Below are positions 1 to 12,400 of a DNA stretch of 64,000 nucleotides, piece by piece. The notes beneath the pieces were generated by a model. It ran no database searches. It had not been told where the DNA came from and saw only the letters and a program-made list of their open reading frames with translations. The DNA comes from Trogon surrucura (taxonomy: Eukaryota; Chordata; Aves; Trogoniformes; Trogonidae). A program made the translations under genes and the position numbers. How positions within the stretch are numbered: position 1 is the first letter of the stretch; each line of letters starts with the position of its first letter. The stretch covers positions 6,076,001 through 6,140,000 of the forward strand of contig CM036636.1 in the NCBI GenBank assembly GCA_020746105.1, given 5' to 3'.

Positions 1-77
1 CCCCCCCTCCAAAGTATTCATCTTAGTGCAAAATAATCGTGTCTATATTCAAGCCTTTCTTTTTTCTTTCTCCACAG

Positions 78-2166
78 ACAAAAAATGGCGATGCTCTTCC
101 ATCAAGTGTGACTCCACGAGTGCAGCGAAATCCCCAAGCCTCCTCCAAACATCCCAGTCCTGAGTCAGAGGCAGCAGAGCAGAAAGCGCTGCTCATGGTG
201 CAGTACAGCCTCCTGAAAATACTCAGCAAATCTCTTGCCGCCCTGCGCCATTTCACCCCTGATGTCTGCCAGATCCTCCTTGATCAGGTAGAGAAAGAGG
301 AGGGGTGCTGCTCCATGAAGGGGGGAGTTTCCAGCCTTTGAAGGGATGTTCTGGGTCTGTGTAGCGAGGAGCAGCCTGTCCTGCTTGAGACAGTGACCGC
401 ACCACGCATTTGCGCCGCACAAAGCAGGGAGGCGGAACACAAGGAGCTCCCCTTAGGATTCGGGCAGTGAGCAGTGTGAAAGGAAGGCTTGGCTGAGCCT
501 TTGTGTGACCTGCTCAGTGCTGTGTAGGTGTAACTGTTGGGGCAGGCTGGTAAACCCAGCTGGGTTTGTGTGCTCAGCATGGTGCTCTTCAGAAAACCCC
601 CGCCTCCAGGTACATGCGCCCGAGTGTTTGAAAGCAATCTGGAAACAGTCATTACTTGAGCTTGCCACTTGGTGGCAAACTGTACAGCTTGGGAGTTGGA
701 GAAGGTTCGTTCATGTCAGGAGAGCCGTAAAGCCTGATTGTGCAGCACGGAACGCTCCCTGCTGCTCTGTCTGTAGACTTGAGATTTGGGAAATGGTCTC
801 AGCGCTTCTAGTGCTCCATACAAAAAACACAACAAATATTCCTGTTACTGTGACGATAGCATGCTCAGAGCCTCAGAGGCCACTCACTCCTCCTCCTTCC
901 TCTCCACAGTCACTGGACCTCGCTGAGTACAATGTGCTCTTCGTTCTGAGTTTCACCACACCAGCCTTTGATTCAGATGTCGCACCTTCCTTTGGGACCC
1001 TCCTCGCCACAGTCAACGTGGCCCTTAACATGCTGGGAGAGGTACTGGCCATTTCTCTGTGTGGGAGAGCGCTGCAGTTCAGTGATCTCAGACCACTCGT
1101 TCAGCTGCTATTTTGAAGAGTAGAAATGTCACATCTTTTGCATCTCCTATCTCTAATGCCTCTCTCTTCTCCCCTCTCAGCTGGATAAGAAGAAGGAACC
1201 TTTCCCTCAGGCTGCAGGGCTGAATATGCAAGAGGGAACCAAAACCCTCAAGTGAGTTCCAAGCTGTTTGATTTAGTCATGGCCAAGAAGCAGAACCTAA
1301 TGCTCCTCAGAGGAGAACTGAGGTTTACAGGCCTGTATGTTCAGAGCTGCTCACTCTGAATCCAAGGAGTTCTGCTAGTCCATCAGAAGCTCTCCAAGCA
1401 GGGCTTTTCTTGGGAAGGTGTATGAAGCCCTCCCATCCCAAGATGAGGTGTAGAGATTTGTTTGCTACTTATTTATCAGTACTTTTAGATCAGACTTTTG
1501 GGTATCACTGCTTGAGCAGAACGTGAACACTAACAGCATTCCCTCCTACGTACCCTGTGTGTTTGGTCTTTTCTAAGAGTATTTGACCTTGAAACCTTTT
1601 TGGCTCCTGCTGATGTGTGTTTCTTTGCACAGGTCTCTGCTCATGTTTACAATGGAAAACTGTTTCTACCTGCTCATCTCCCAGGCTGTTCGGTACCTGA
1701 GAGACCCAGCTGTGCACCCCCGGGATAAGCAGCGGATGAAACAGGAGCTCAGCTCTGAGCTGGTAAGTGGCTTGTAACGTCCTTTCTCACTGCTCAGTGT
1801 AAATAAGCCTTGTGGGAGAAGGTCGTTTGTCTCTTGCTGCCCAGCAGAGCCCGTTCCCCTGCATGAGTTGACAGCCTTGGGCATCTTGGGCTGCACGTGC
1901 TGGTGCCTGTTCCTCTGCCCACCAGCACCTTGTTCAGGGAGGGAGAGGAGCACGTGTTTGGCAGAGGCTAACTTGCTACGTGCTTCTCGTTTCAGAGTAC
2001 GCTGCTCTCCAGCCTGTCTCGTTACTTCCGCCGTGGTGGTCCCTCTTCACCTGCCAGCGGGGTTCTTCCCTCTCCCCAAGGAAAGTCTGCCTCCAAGCTG
2101 GGTCCCGAGGGGCAGGAGCCTTTGTTTCAGCTCGTGCAGGCCTTTGTCCGGCACGTGCAGAGATAG
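78..2166 (+). CDS. NUP188: NUP188 nucleoporin, C-terminal exons (5' part outside window)
   Basis: Scaffold nucleoporin of the inner ring of the nuclear pore complex (NUP93 subcomplex). Only the last five coding exons are present: 78-287, 910-1041, 1181-1251, 1633-1762 and 1996-2166. Each is bounded by AG/GT and the phases join without a break (0, 0, 0, 2, 0). Together they encode the final 237 residues and end at TAG 2164-2166. Recognisable family stretches are LAALRHFTPDVCQILLDQ, SFTTPAFDSDVAPSFGTLLA, LMFTMENCFYLLISQAVRYL, STLLSSLSRYFRR and the extreme C-terminus VQAFVRHVQR. This matches the alpha-helical tail of vertebrate NUP188. The start codon and most of the protein lie left of the window, and bases 1-77 are the end of an intron. 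The gene converges on SH3GLB2. No truncation or frameshift is seen in the visible part. Confidence 0.96.
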
Positions 2167-2870
2167 ATTCTGTCCTGCCCATGCCTCCCTTTTCAGGACT
2201 GGCGGCAGAATGATTCACATCCACTGCAGAAGGCATCATCTTTGGCAGAGCTCAGAACAAGGACCGGGAAAGGGAGGGAGGCCTGGTGTGGGCAGTGGTG
2301 TAAACCGAGCTGTAACATCAGCAGCAAGATCCCGTTGACCTCTTGCAACCCAGTAGCAGGGTGAACGTAAGGAAAGCCGAGAGGCAGATCTTCGGTGATC
2401 AGCGCACGTGCACGGCCCGCTCGCTCCATTGCTAGAGTGTCTTGGCTGGGTACGCGTGCTGAACAGTCAAAACCTTTATTTTTATAGCTTGTACCTCAGC
2501 TGGGGAAGCTGTGGCTGGATGGAGAGAGGAGAAAAACTTTCCACTGGGCATTAACTCTGCTCTTACCACAAGGTGCAATCTGCCTCTCCCTCGCAGTCAG
2601 AATCCAGTTAAGGCACAACCAAGGGATCAGCCAGCAATTCAGAGACCATCTTTCTACTGCTATTTTTGTACTGAGTGGTTCAAGGCAAGACAGTGTATGT
2701 GTGCTCACGCCTTCCCTTCACCCCGCAGTCTGTGTGTCGTGTGTGTTTCTGAAGAGCAAGGCCGCACTCAAGATTTTTAAGTCAAAATTCCATTGCTCCA
2801 GTCTTGCAGTTTTTTGTAACTGTGCCCTATTTATACTGATATTAAAACCTTTATAGACAGCAGCTGGGTG
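2167..2870 (+). other. NUP188: NUP188 3' UTR (3' limit inferred)
   Basis: Non-coding sequence after the NUP188 stop. No canonical AATAAA was found close behind the stop. The best end signal is ATTAAA at 2841-2846, followed about 25 bases later by a GT-rich stretch, so the UTR is put at roughly 700 nt. The end is inferred from these motifs only. Confidence 0.55.
2841..2846 (+). terminator. ATTAAA poly(A) signal, probable NUP188
   Basis: ATTAAA is the commonest variant of the AATAAA poly(A) signal. It lies 675 bases after the NUP188 stop and is followed at about 2868-2881 by a GT-rich element of the kind that binds CstF. Confidence 0.55.
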
Positions 2871-5095
2871 CGTGGGTTTGTACTGGGCGCAGCAGCCTCC
2901 AGCCCCAATTCTGCATCTTCTGCGTAGCGGTTCTGCTGGGCTGAAGTCCAGGCGAACTGACGCGAGTTGTGGCTTGTGAGTGACGACCCAGACACCCTTG
3001 GAAGCGATGAGTGTCAACGGTTGGTTCCCTCAGCTTTCTCACACCCACTCCCTTTCTCTTGCTCTCACGTTGGGGAACTCGTGGGAGGTTTTAAATGAGC
3101 ATCACTATAAAATACTACTCGGGAAGGATTGTTCTGCACATGATGGTGGGGACCACGCGCACGCGTTACTCTGTGCACGGGTCCAGGCTGCTCCTGGTCT
3201 GTCGCAGCAGCAGGGGAGGGTGTGGGTTCAAGCAAGACGAAAGGCACTGGCTGCAGTGAAGTTGCATCGTGCAAGCAGGTGAACAAACACTTTTAAGGTT
3301 CTAAGGCTCAGTGTGTGATGGAGACAGTAAGAGAAGGTCAGTGATCATTTCTTAAAGTTTGAAATCTCCACAGACTCTTCTAAGGTAAGAAATCAAATTT
3401 CAGTGTAGCTGTGAGCTGATAACTTACCAATTCTTTTGTAAAGAGACACTTGATTGCTTTACCCATCAGAACCTTTTTATTCTGAATGATTTTAAGAGAC
3501 TAGAATGAGAAAATTAGATTATCTTGCTTTGAGGGTTGTTTCTTTTTTCTTGTAAGCTTAAGTGATTGTGATATTCTAGCCCATTTGTTTGGTCGAGTTT
3601 TACCTGCCTTGGAGGCTTTGGAACTAGCTGGCTGGAGCAAAGTGATCTTGAAGCTGAGGTGAGCGGTTCTGACAGGGAGGGAGGTGTGACAGTCCCAAAC
3701 CTGGTCGGGTTTGGGTGGGGTTACCTGTAACCATTAACACTTTCTGCCACAGGGCAGCCATGGGTGCAGACCTGGAGATTGGAAGGTGAAAAACTTCAGA
3801 GAGGATTGGAAATTGGTGATGGGTACCTATGGGGAGTGGAAGTAAAGCCAGAATCCGCTACATCAGTAGCGCTTCGGGCTGTTATTTGATAGCTCTGGTG
3901 GGTATCTTCCCTTTGTTACAGCTTTTGAAATTGCACGTCATGCTAATCACTTGTTCACTGTGGGTAGAATGAGACTTCAGGGAGAAGTAATACAGTCTTG
4001 TAGGTATTTACCTGCAGGAGTCTTCGGTGCCAGGTAGCAAAGAGCGGTAGATGCTTGTTGGTCACATCTGTGTTTTAGGGCTGTAGCTTTGCTTTGAACA
4101 GCAGCATTTGAGCTCCAGAGTGTACCTGTACCTGCCCCTCAGCCACTGAGGGGCTCGGAACAGCCTCCAGCCCCGGGTGCCTCACCCTGACGTCTGCAAA
4201 TAAGCAGCCTGAGGGTGTCATCCTTCTGTGGAGCCCATTAGAAGTAGGGACAGATTTTGTATGTGGTTTTCTAATGCAGAGGGAAGGGAGCGCTGCTGCC
4301 AGGAAGAGACTTGCTTCTGGCTGTTCCGGGGGAAGAGGGACACCATTTTCCGCATCATTAAGCTGCTGCTGCTTTTGCTAAACCTGTTCGTCCTCTTTTT
4401 TTTTTTTTTTTTAATGCAGCAGGGACGGAAAAAGAGGGGAACAGGGATGTCAGGGGGCTGAGGGAAAGGTGTGCCTACTGGAAGCTGGAAGGGAAATAGG
4501 CAGGGGCAGGTCTATAAAAGGGTAGAACTATGGCAGCGGTAATCATGGCAATGGTAAAACAAACTAAAACAGTAACTCAGTTTGATTTTCCCCATTCCCT
4601 TTCATCTAACTAGAAAAAACAGCTTTATTGCTGTGCTATGGAGCATTTCAACAGCTGCTTTTCCCAGGAGTTCTTTCCAAGCTGGGGACTAGGGACAAGG
4701 CTTTGGGGTTTTAGATTAGCAGTAAATCTAGTTTCCATAACAACAAGAGAAGTCTTGGATCTAGAATAGCATTTCCAGTCTCTCAGCAGCTAAAGGCCTA
4801 TTTCCACTTCAGCTTAAGGAGGAGCTGTTGTTTCTTAGAGTTCCTGAATGTGTAGTACAACTGACACGTGTCATCTGGGAAAGGAACTGCAAGACATCCA
4901 CAGCCTGAAGGCACGTTGAGAGTTTCAGCTGGGACAGGGGAGGGTTAGCAGCTTTGTTTTGCTTTCACACTCGGCTCCCAGGGCTGGGGTAGCAGAACAG
5001 CAGCAGCTCCCACCCGAGCTGCCTCTCTTTGTCCTCCTGCCACTGCCGCTTGTCCCTCCAGCCTGGGCAGCCCCAAACCCACAGGCGACGCGGAG
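2871..5095. other. Intergenic DNA between converging NUP188 and SH3GLB2
   Basis: About 2.2 kb between two gene 3' ends. I see no coding exon with family resemblance, no RNA gene and no recognisable mobile element. It contains a run of 17 T at 4396-4412. Short reading frames here lack any family resemblance. Confidence 0.6.
4396..4412 (+). repeat. poly(T) run of 17
   Basis: Homopolymer tract in intergenic DNA. It has no flanking features of a retroposed copy that I can recognise. Confidence 0.9.
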
Positions 5096-5115
5096 GCAGG
5101 AGGTCAGGCAGTCTG

Positions 5116-5121
5116 TTTATT
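5116..5121 (-). terminator. AATAAA poly(A) signal of SH3GLB2
   Basis: The plus strand reads TTTATT, which is AATAAA on the minus strand. Further along the minus strand (about 5065-5040) the sequence is T/G-rich, as expected for a downstream element. It is the only canonical hexamer found on this strand between the stop and the intergenic region. Confidence 0.7.
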
Positions 5122-6193
5122 GGCAAATAAGTGCTGAAAATCATGAGCCCTACATACACAGGTGCTCTGTGCCCTGTTACATTAGAGTGGTCACGATACC
5201 ATTGGGGAAAGTGCAAAAGATCAATAAACAAGCAAAGTTGGTTCTGACATACCGAGGGGCAGGCTGTGAACAGAGAGCTTGGTGCAGGTGAGTTTCTTTT
5301 CCATCAGGCTCGAGTGGAAACTGGTTACACAGCAGCAGAAGTCCTGTAGTCAAGCTCCAGTTAAAAAGCTCATTATAGGATTAGAAGGCAGACACACCTG
5401 AGCACTCCCTTTGAGCTAAACCACCACATACAGCAAGGGCAGCCTGGAGTGTTTAGTGTGTGTATGGCCAAGATATTTTTATCAAATCTTGGGGTGTTTG
5501 AGATAACAGCAAGCGGGACTATCCCTTACTGGACTAAGATGCACCAAGTCTGTTCACTGCCGAGATGGGAGAGGAAGCATTGGTTCAATCAGTGACCTAG
5601 GGTGAAAACAAAGTCAGGCTAAAACATGCCTGGAACAGACACACTGAAAGAAACGCCTGGACAATTAACACGGGGAGCGAAGCTTGTAAAAAGGCTTGTA
5701 AACTTTGCAGTCCAAGAGCAGTTTCTCAGAGGAAATGCAAGCAAGATGCATGGTCCCTTGCAGTGAGGTTCAATTTTCAACATACAGGCCCTATGTTACT
5801 AGGCTGGTCTTCACAAAAAAAAACCTTCCTTCCAGCTTGAGAGGACAGTTCCAGATGGAGGCCATCAGGCACCACAACAGTAAGCGTGGCTCTTGGGGAG
5901 CATCGCTGCTCTCCCTCAGGTGAGCACGGTGGGTGGGTGTAACAGGCTCTTGCTTCTTAAACTCGGCTTCCTTGCCTAAAGAGCTAGGACAGGTCAGAGG
6001 GTTTGCGTGGGACACTGCCCCACCGGAACGCTTGACGGTTTGACTTAGGCAATTCTACTGCTGGAGAAGAGAGAGGACGGGAGGGGCAGACAGGCACTAA
6101 CCCACACCAGACACAAGGGAAGTGTAACTTAAACTTGGTGAGTAGCTGCTGAGAGAGACAGTTCGCTGGCGCTGGGAAAGCCACTGTGATAAA

Positions 6194-6212
6194 GGAGGGT
6201 AGGGTAGGGTAG
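6194..6212 (-). repeat. GGGTA short tandem array (C-rich CCCTA in the SH3GLB2 mRNA)
   Basis: Three GGGTA units after a GGA on the plus strand. In the minus-strand transcript this is a run of CCCTA units within the 3' UTR. C-rich patches like this are typical ligands of poly(C)-binding proteins; a role here is inference. Confidence 0.85.
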
Positions 6213-6476
6213 AAAAAGTAATCAAGGAATCTCGTGCCATCAAGACTAACCTCAAGCAGGCTACACTGGTAGGGAACAAACTCAGTGTTGGGTGCCATCA
6301 GCCCTTTCCCAAACCTGACCGTAACAGTTTTACCGCTTCTTTCCCACAATTTCCACATTAGTAATGGAGTGTGTCAATCCTGAAGACAGCAGTGGTCTTG
6401 GATGAAGAAATCCACATTAGAAATGCTGGGAGATGAGGGGTGCATTCTGCTTGTACATTCTTCTTCCTGGAGACAT

Positions 6477-9400
6477 TTAACTTAACAGTTCCAAGTAAGT
6501 GACAGGAACTTTCCCTTTCTGGTTCCCTCTTTCCCCTATGAGCCAGTCTGGATCCATGCCTGGCAGGCTGTACACAGTGATCATCTGCGGAAAGAAGACG
6601 GCATTAGGCAGGACCTTACTCTGCAGACACAGCCGAGAAGGTCGGTCAGACGGGTACTGAAAGAGCAAAAACTCCTGAAGTTCACTTTGCCCTTTCCCCA
6701 GAGCTATCTGCAGCATTAACAGAAGAGCTACAGCAATCTGCTCGGTGATGTCCCTGTTGCTTTTTCATTCTCCAGATTGAATTAAGGTATTCTGGCATAC
6801 AGGGTGGCATGATATTGCTATGTCATGCCTTCTGAATACAAAAGTTTGGTCTAGTGAACAAAGGAGTTTGCAGCTTGTTCAATTTCCCTTTTTCTCCTCA
6901 GCATGATTAGAGCAGGCCTCCAGCCAGCAGCTTATCCCACTGCTCTCAGATGTGGCAGCTGTATTTGAGGGTAACAGTGAAGTAACTATTGGGATATTTT
7001 GTTAGTTGGGCACAGCTGGACTCCAACAGGCATAGAAGAGTTTTTAGGGTGATGTTCTTAAATAGCAAACAGCCATGCGCACAAGCTCCCTGCAAGTCAG
7101 TGGATACTAGTGTCAAGGAAAAGGTTCTATTAATTTCATAAAATAGGGGTTTAAGGGCAGGAAAAGTAACCAAGACCTTGCTGAGCATGCAACAGGCTGG
7201 TGGGCAGTTACAGCAACATTCAGCGCAATGGAAAGGCACCAACCTCATCTGCAAGAAGTGCCAGCTCAGTGCTGTCAGCTGCTTCGTAATCATAGAGGAC
7301 TCTGGCCTTCCGTGTCCCACTGGCAGGAGGCTTGACTTCGTTGGGGTTCAGTACGCTCTCTGCCACGGTGTTAGGCACCCCAACAATCGTGGGCACAACC
7401 GGAATAGTAGGCACAGCCGGGAGTGTGGCAGCAGCAACAGCTGGAGGAGAGGTAGCAGCTGCGGGAGGAGATGTGGATTCTGCGTTGCCTACGAATGTGC
7501 CTGAAAATCTTACACAGGAGGAAAAAAAAAAAAAAAAAAGCAGAGTTCAGTAAGGCTCTCGTATGAGGAACCAAGAAAGAGCTCTTCCTTTCAGTAGTTA
7601 CACTACAAAGATGATGCTCGAGAGTTCCAGCTAACAGCCCTAACAGATCTACGCTGCCCTTTGAGAAGGGAAATGTGCTCGGTACAGAGACTATGCAACA
7701 GGTAACATCTGGCTGCTTGTTTTGATTCCGGTGTCCTGTTACAGGACTGGCACCTCATTTGTCGAGTATGAAACTGAAGTGTGGCACCAGAGAGGAGGGG
7801 TCTGCGCAGGAGCTATTCTTGGCTCTGCGGCTTTTTTACTGGGTCCATTGTGCTGTGTCCTTGCCCTGCTCTCACACGGTCTGCGTTCATCTGTTTTGTC
7901 TGCTAGTTCTTCGGGAAAGGGGCAATCGTTACTGTTAAACTGCCACAACTGGAGGCTCCCAGGCTTTCTGGGCTCTCCAGAGAGAGCCAGTCAGGGAGCT
8001 CAGTCTCGTTTATCCGTAGATACCCGCCTCGGCACTAAGGGAGCGCAGTTCTGCCCTTGCCGGCCTTTGTAGCAAGTGCAGAGACTCCAGGGCTTGGCTG
8101 GAGTGGAGAGCTCTTAGAGCCAGTCCCGTGCAACGTCGTACTTACATTTCTCCTTTGGAGCTGCAAGCATGGAAAAGAATGGAACAGGAGTAGTGAGTAA
8201 TCACACCAAGGCAACAGCCCCTCTGGGTCAGCCACCGCACTGACAGGACATGTAACGGACAGACCAGCCCTGCCCGCGCCCGATGCGCAGCCGGCAGCAC
8301 AGAGGTGGGTACTGCTGCCGCTGGGAGCACTCGGGCTTGCTGCTTGGCAACAGGAATTTGTCTCCCGCGTGATTTAACTAAATTAGAGGAACAATGTTCA
8401 AACACCATCTCCGAGGTGGATGTATAAACCCCAGATGAATCCAATGGCAAAGCCTGCTCTACATGTGCTACCACCAGGATCAGTGACCATTCCGTAAGCT
8501 CGGCTCTCTCCAAGCTTGGAGAGGGCTTTATAACCTCTACCCAGTGTTAGGATGTGGGATGGGGAAGGAGGCCTGAGCTAGGACTAACGAGATAAGCAAC
8601 CCCTGGAGATGTTAAAAGCAGTGTCTTGCCTCACCTGCCCAGTTGCTTCTGCAAGTCCAGCATGTATTGGTAACACTGAGCATAGTAGTTGGTCTGAGAC
8701 TCCACAAACTCATGGAGACAGCGAAGATGATTCACCTGGAGGGAGAAGGACCATAAACTGCTCTGTGAGCTTGGTTGCCAGGAACTGTCTTCTTCCAGCT
8801 ACGACCTACCCCAAGAGGAGCAGACTTGCACAGGCCAATATTTAAACGAGGAGTTAGTTTGCTTTGAATGCACTGATTTGTTAAGTTTGGGAATGTTGCA
8901 TAGGCCCACGGGTGATCTCAAAGAGGTGGCTGCTTCTGGCTCTCTGGCCATGCCTGTGCGGGTAGCCCACAGGTCCAGTGAGAAAACAACAACAATTTTC
9001 TGGCTCAGAAGCATTTTGAGAGCTGCAGCTACCACAGTGGCCCTGCCTGTGCGTGCTTCATTCTTGCTTTAGTCTGAGCAATCTAGGTCGCATGAGCAGG
9101 TTGCTGTAGCATCGAAATTTTTGATCTCTTCTATCTCTACTCCCAGGGCAGGGCTCCAGCCTTATGGCACCCTTCCAGAAAGGAGCCAAGAGTCTCTACT
9201 CCCTGTCCCCCACCCAGTTACTCAGGAAGACTCACGTGTGTGCTGCTGATCCCCTCCAGCAGGAGACGTGTCACCTCGGCCTGTCGGTCAAACTCGGTCT
9301 GTGTGAGCCGCAGCTCGTGTTCCGCCTGCAAAACAGGACGGGTGTTCAAAGCAGCACAAGGCAAGGACCCCTGCTCTGCCCCTTCCACCCACCCCCTCCA

Positions 9401-12400
9401 CAGCCTCCCCTTTGGCACCAAGTGTGCTGCTCACTCAGAAGGCTCCATGTGCACCCCTGACACTGAGCATCAGGCACAAGACACCCTGGGTGAGGTTCCC
9501 AGAGGCCCCTGGCTATATTTCAACTTGATTCCTGCTTGATCCTACACTGGACCACTGCAGGGCGTGGAACGGCAGCTCAAAACTGATGCATCAAGCGAGG
9601 AAGCTCCTAGTCCCACAAGACTGGAACGTGAAGATCAAGAGGCTTTGGTAATCCTGAGGTTTGTGGAAAGCCGGTCCCATGGCAGCACCTGTGCTTTTAA
9701 CCCCCTCTTGCTAAGCCCATAGCACAGGAATGTGCCAACCTCCTGAAGTTTCTCTCCAGAAGTGCAGCACAAATGTCTGTATCCTTTCTATCATCACAGA
9801 AGAAAGGCTGAGGCCAGGCAGCATTTACCAAATTGCCATTATTAACTAAATTGCTCTGCAATGGAGATAAACATCACAATTCAACTTCCACCCCAGGTTG
9901 TCTCTTGAAGCCAGTTACTTCCTTTGAGCTAGGAGGAATTAAACAGCGGTTATTAGAAGGCTGCTGTGCAGCAGACATTGGGAATTCGAAGACAGACTGA
10001 CACCGGATACAGCCCTCTACCAAACAGACAGAACATCTCTCCCCCACCAGCAAACAGGACAGTTGCACCAGGGCAGTGCTGCAGTACCAGAGCACTCAGG
10101 TAGATCCTTTGGAAGAGCTCCAGTAGTGGCGGAGCAGCCAGGTGCTCTTCCCCCTGCTCTTCCCTCCCACCACCAGAGGGCAAGGGGTGACAAACAGGCA
10201 CATTTGTTCCCTCCAGCAGCATTACTCCTTACACCAAGTGGAACGTGCCAGTTCCCTCTTAGGATGCGCTGTGATCCGTAGCACAGAAGTGATGTTGGCT
10301 CAGCTACAGCTTTCTGGAAGGAGTATGGGTCCTGTCTCCTCCAGGAGGGTGCAGCAACCAGAGGGCTGCCTGCCTTGGTGCAGTGGTTCCTGCCACGGCA
10401 CCAGTTCTGGGAGAGAGTTCCTTTTTGCTGCTTTGGAAATGCCCTGATCACTCTGGCACAGGAGCAGCGTGTCTGGAATTGACCCCAGAGAACTAATCCA
10501 GAAAGGCTGATGCTTCTGAGCAGGGTAACCCCAGAGGAGTCCCAGCCTTCTCCAGGGTGAGCTGCAGTAGCTGCTGCAGCAGTTACAGCTCTCATTTGGT
10601 AACAGGGTTACTGGTACTGCTGTACAGATAGGCTAGAACAAAGAAATGCTTTGACTGTCTTTTAATCAGATTTGTCTATCTTGAGCTACAACTGATCTGT
10701 TTTCTTGCATCCTCTGTATGAAAGGGATTATTTAAAGGAGAAGGGGGAATGTAACAGGAAATACCAGTGCAATGCCTTAACTGTGCACCCAGAGATTCTT
10801 GCTCTGCTCTGAGCTGAGCAGAGACTCCAGCAGCAGCAGAGCTATGTGAAACTTGTGACAGGCAGATCCAGCTCCATTTGGCACTGCCTGGGATTCGCCC
10901 CATTGCCTCTCCCTGTTAGCTCTGAGCAGTTGCAGGAGGTAATCTGCTATAAAGCCAGCACTGGCCTGTGACCTTGGAGGTCCCTTCCAGCCTTCTGCTT
11001 CTCCAACATACGGACAACTTTGCAGTTTACTGACATACTTTTGTCTATCCAGCTGGGATAGAGGAACAGAGCCTTGCATACTCATAGCTGACTGCAGTCA
11101 GCTTATTTATTTGAGGGACTGAAAATTTAAAGTACAGGATGAGCTGGTTCAAAAACTGCCAGTCTGCTCTGATGATGCATTTAGAGTAAGGCAGCAGTAA
11201 GCTGCTATCATGCACAGCATGCAGGAACATTCCATTCTACCATCTTGCAGTTCAGGCTTCAGGCTAACGTCTGCTGGAGGTGTTTGTGGTATGAAAGGCA
11301 ATGGGATCCCAGAAGGTGTCTCTGGAAGCTCCATACCATGCTGGAGCTCCACACACAGCTCACCCTGGTCTCTAGTCCACGTGCAGCCTCCAGTCATCTC
11401 CCTGGACAAGTCACGCTCCCCTTGCAGAGCCCAGAAAATAAACAAGATCTGGGACTTTGCCTTCGTGGATCCATTCAGAAGGGCACATGCAGCTCGCCCA
11501 GCCAGAATTAACGCCAGGACGGGCTCCAAACCTCACATCCTGCCCTCTTGACAGAGCTGTTTGTGGGGAAACCATCTGTCCGTGCTTCAGCTCTGCACCT
11601 GCTTAGACCCCACAACACGCAGGCAAGGAGCTACTAGAGGCTAATGCATGGCACATGCAAAATTGGGGCAGGCAGGGCCTTTGCCACAGGAGCAGAGCTG
11701 AATCGCATCGCAGCCCATCACCTCTGCTCCTCCGACACTGGTATAGGGTTCGCAAAGTTGCCTTTTATCTCACGCAAATGCACGCCTGGTTTGCCTGGGA
11801 AGTCTCTCACACTTGTTACAGCCAACCAGCCCATGGGCAGGCTCTTCTGAAGCCAGCTGAGCTGAGCTGAGCTGTACAGCTGCAGGGCTGGGCCTGGGGC
11901 TGACAACAGCAACATCCCACTGATCCTCCCCTGCACGTGTGCAGGCACACGAGTGTGAAGGAGCCCACAGCCCCCCCCGCCCCAAAACACCACCAGCACG
12001 CACAGGAGAGTTGAGCACGGTTTCAGCTGGGTACTTACTTTTTCCACCTCGTCGCTCCAGAGCTGTAGTGGCCACAGAGCAACAGGAAAGGAGATCAGTG
12101 TTGGAGACGTCGAGAAGCACTCAGCATTAACACCAATTGGTAAGGACGCTCCGTGGACACAGCAGGCCAACTCCGGGGACAAGCTCGCCCTTCACCCAGC
12201 AGCAGCTGCTAAATCAATACCCCTTCCCCTCATCCCTGCACCTTCCAGCTCAGTTTCGTAACGGGAGAGCAAGTCCAGGCCACCAGAGCCAGTGGCACGC
12301 CAGCTCTGCTCCCTGCCAGGGCTGTTACAGCAACTGCATTCAGAGGGCTCCAGGAAGAAAAGCATTAGGCAGCAGAGGCCTCTGAACAGCAAGGGCTACT

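Larger units (their letters stand above)
5098..6476 (-). other. SH3GLB2: SH3GLB2 3' UTR
   Basis: About 1.4 kb from the SH3GLB2 stop to the likely cleavage site just past AATAAA (minus strand, 5121-5116). It contains a C-rich tandem element in the mRNA (6212-6194). No other AATAAA or ATTAAA was seen on this strand within the UTR, so one main 3' end is expected. The downstream limit is inferred. Confidence 0.65.
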
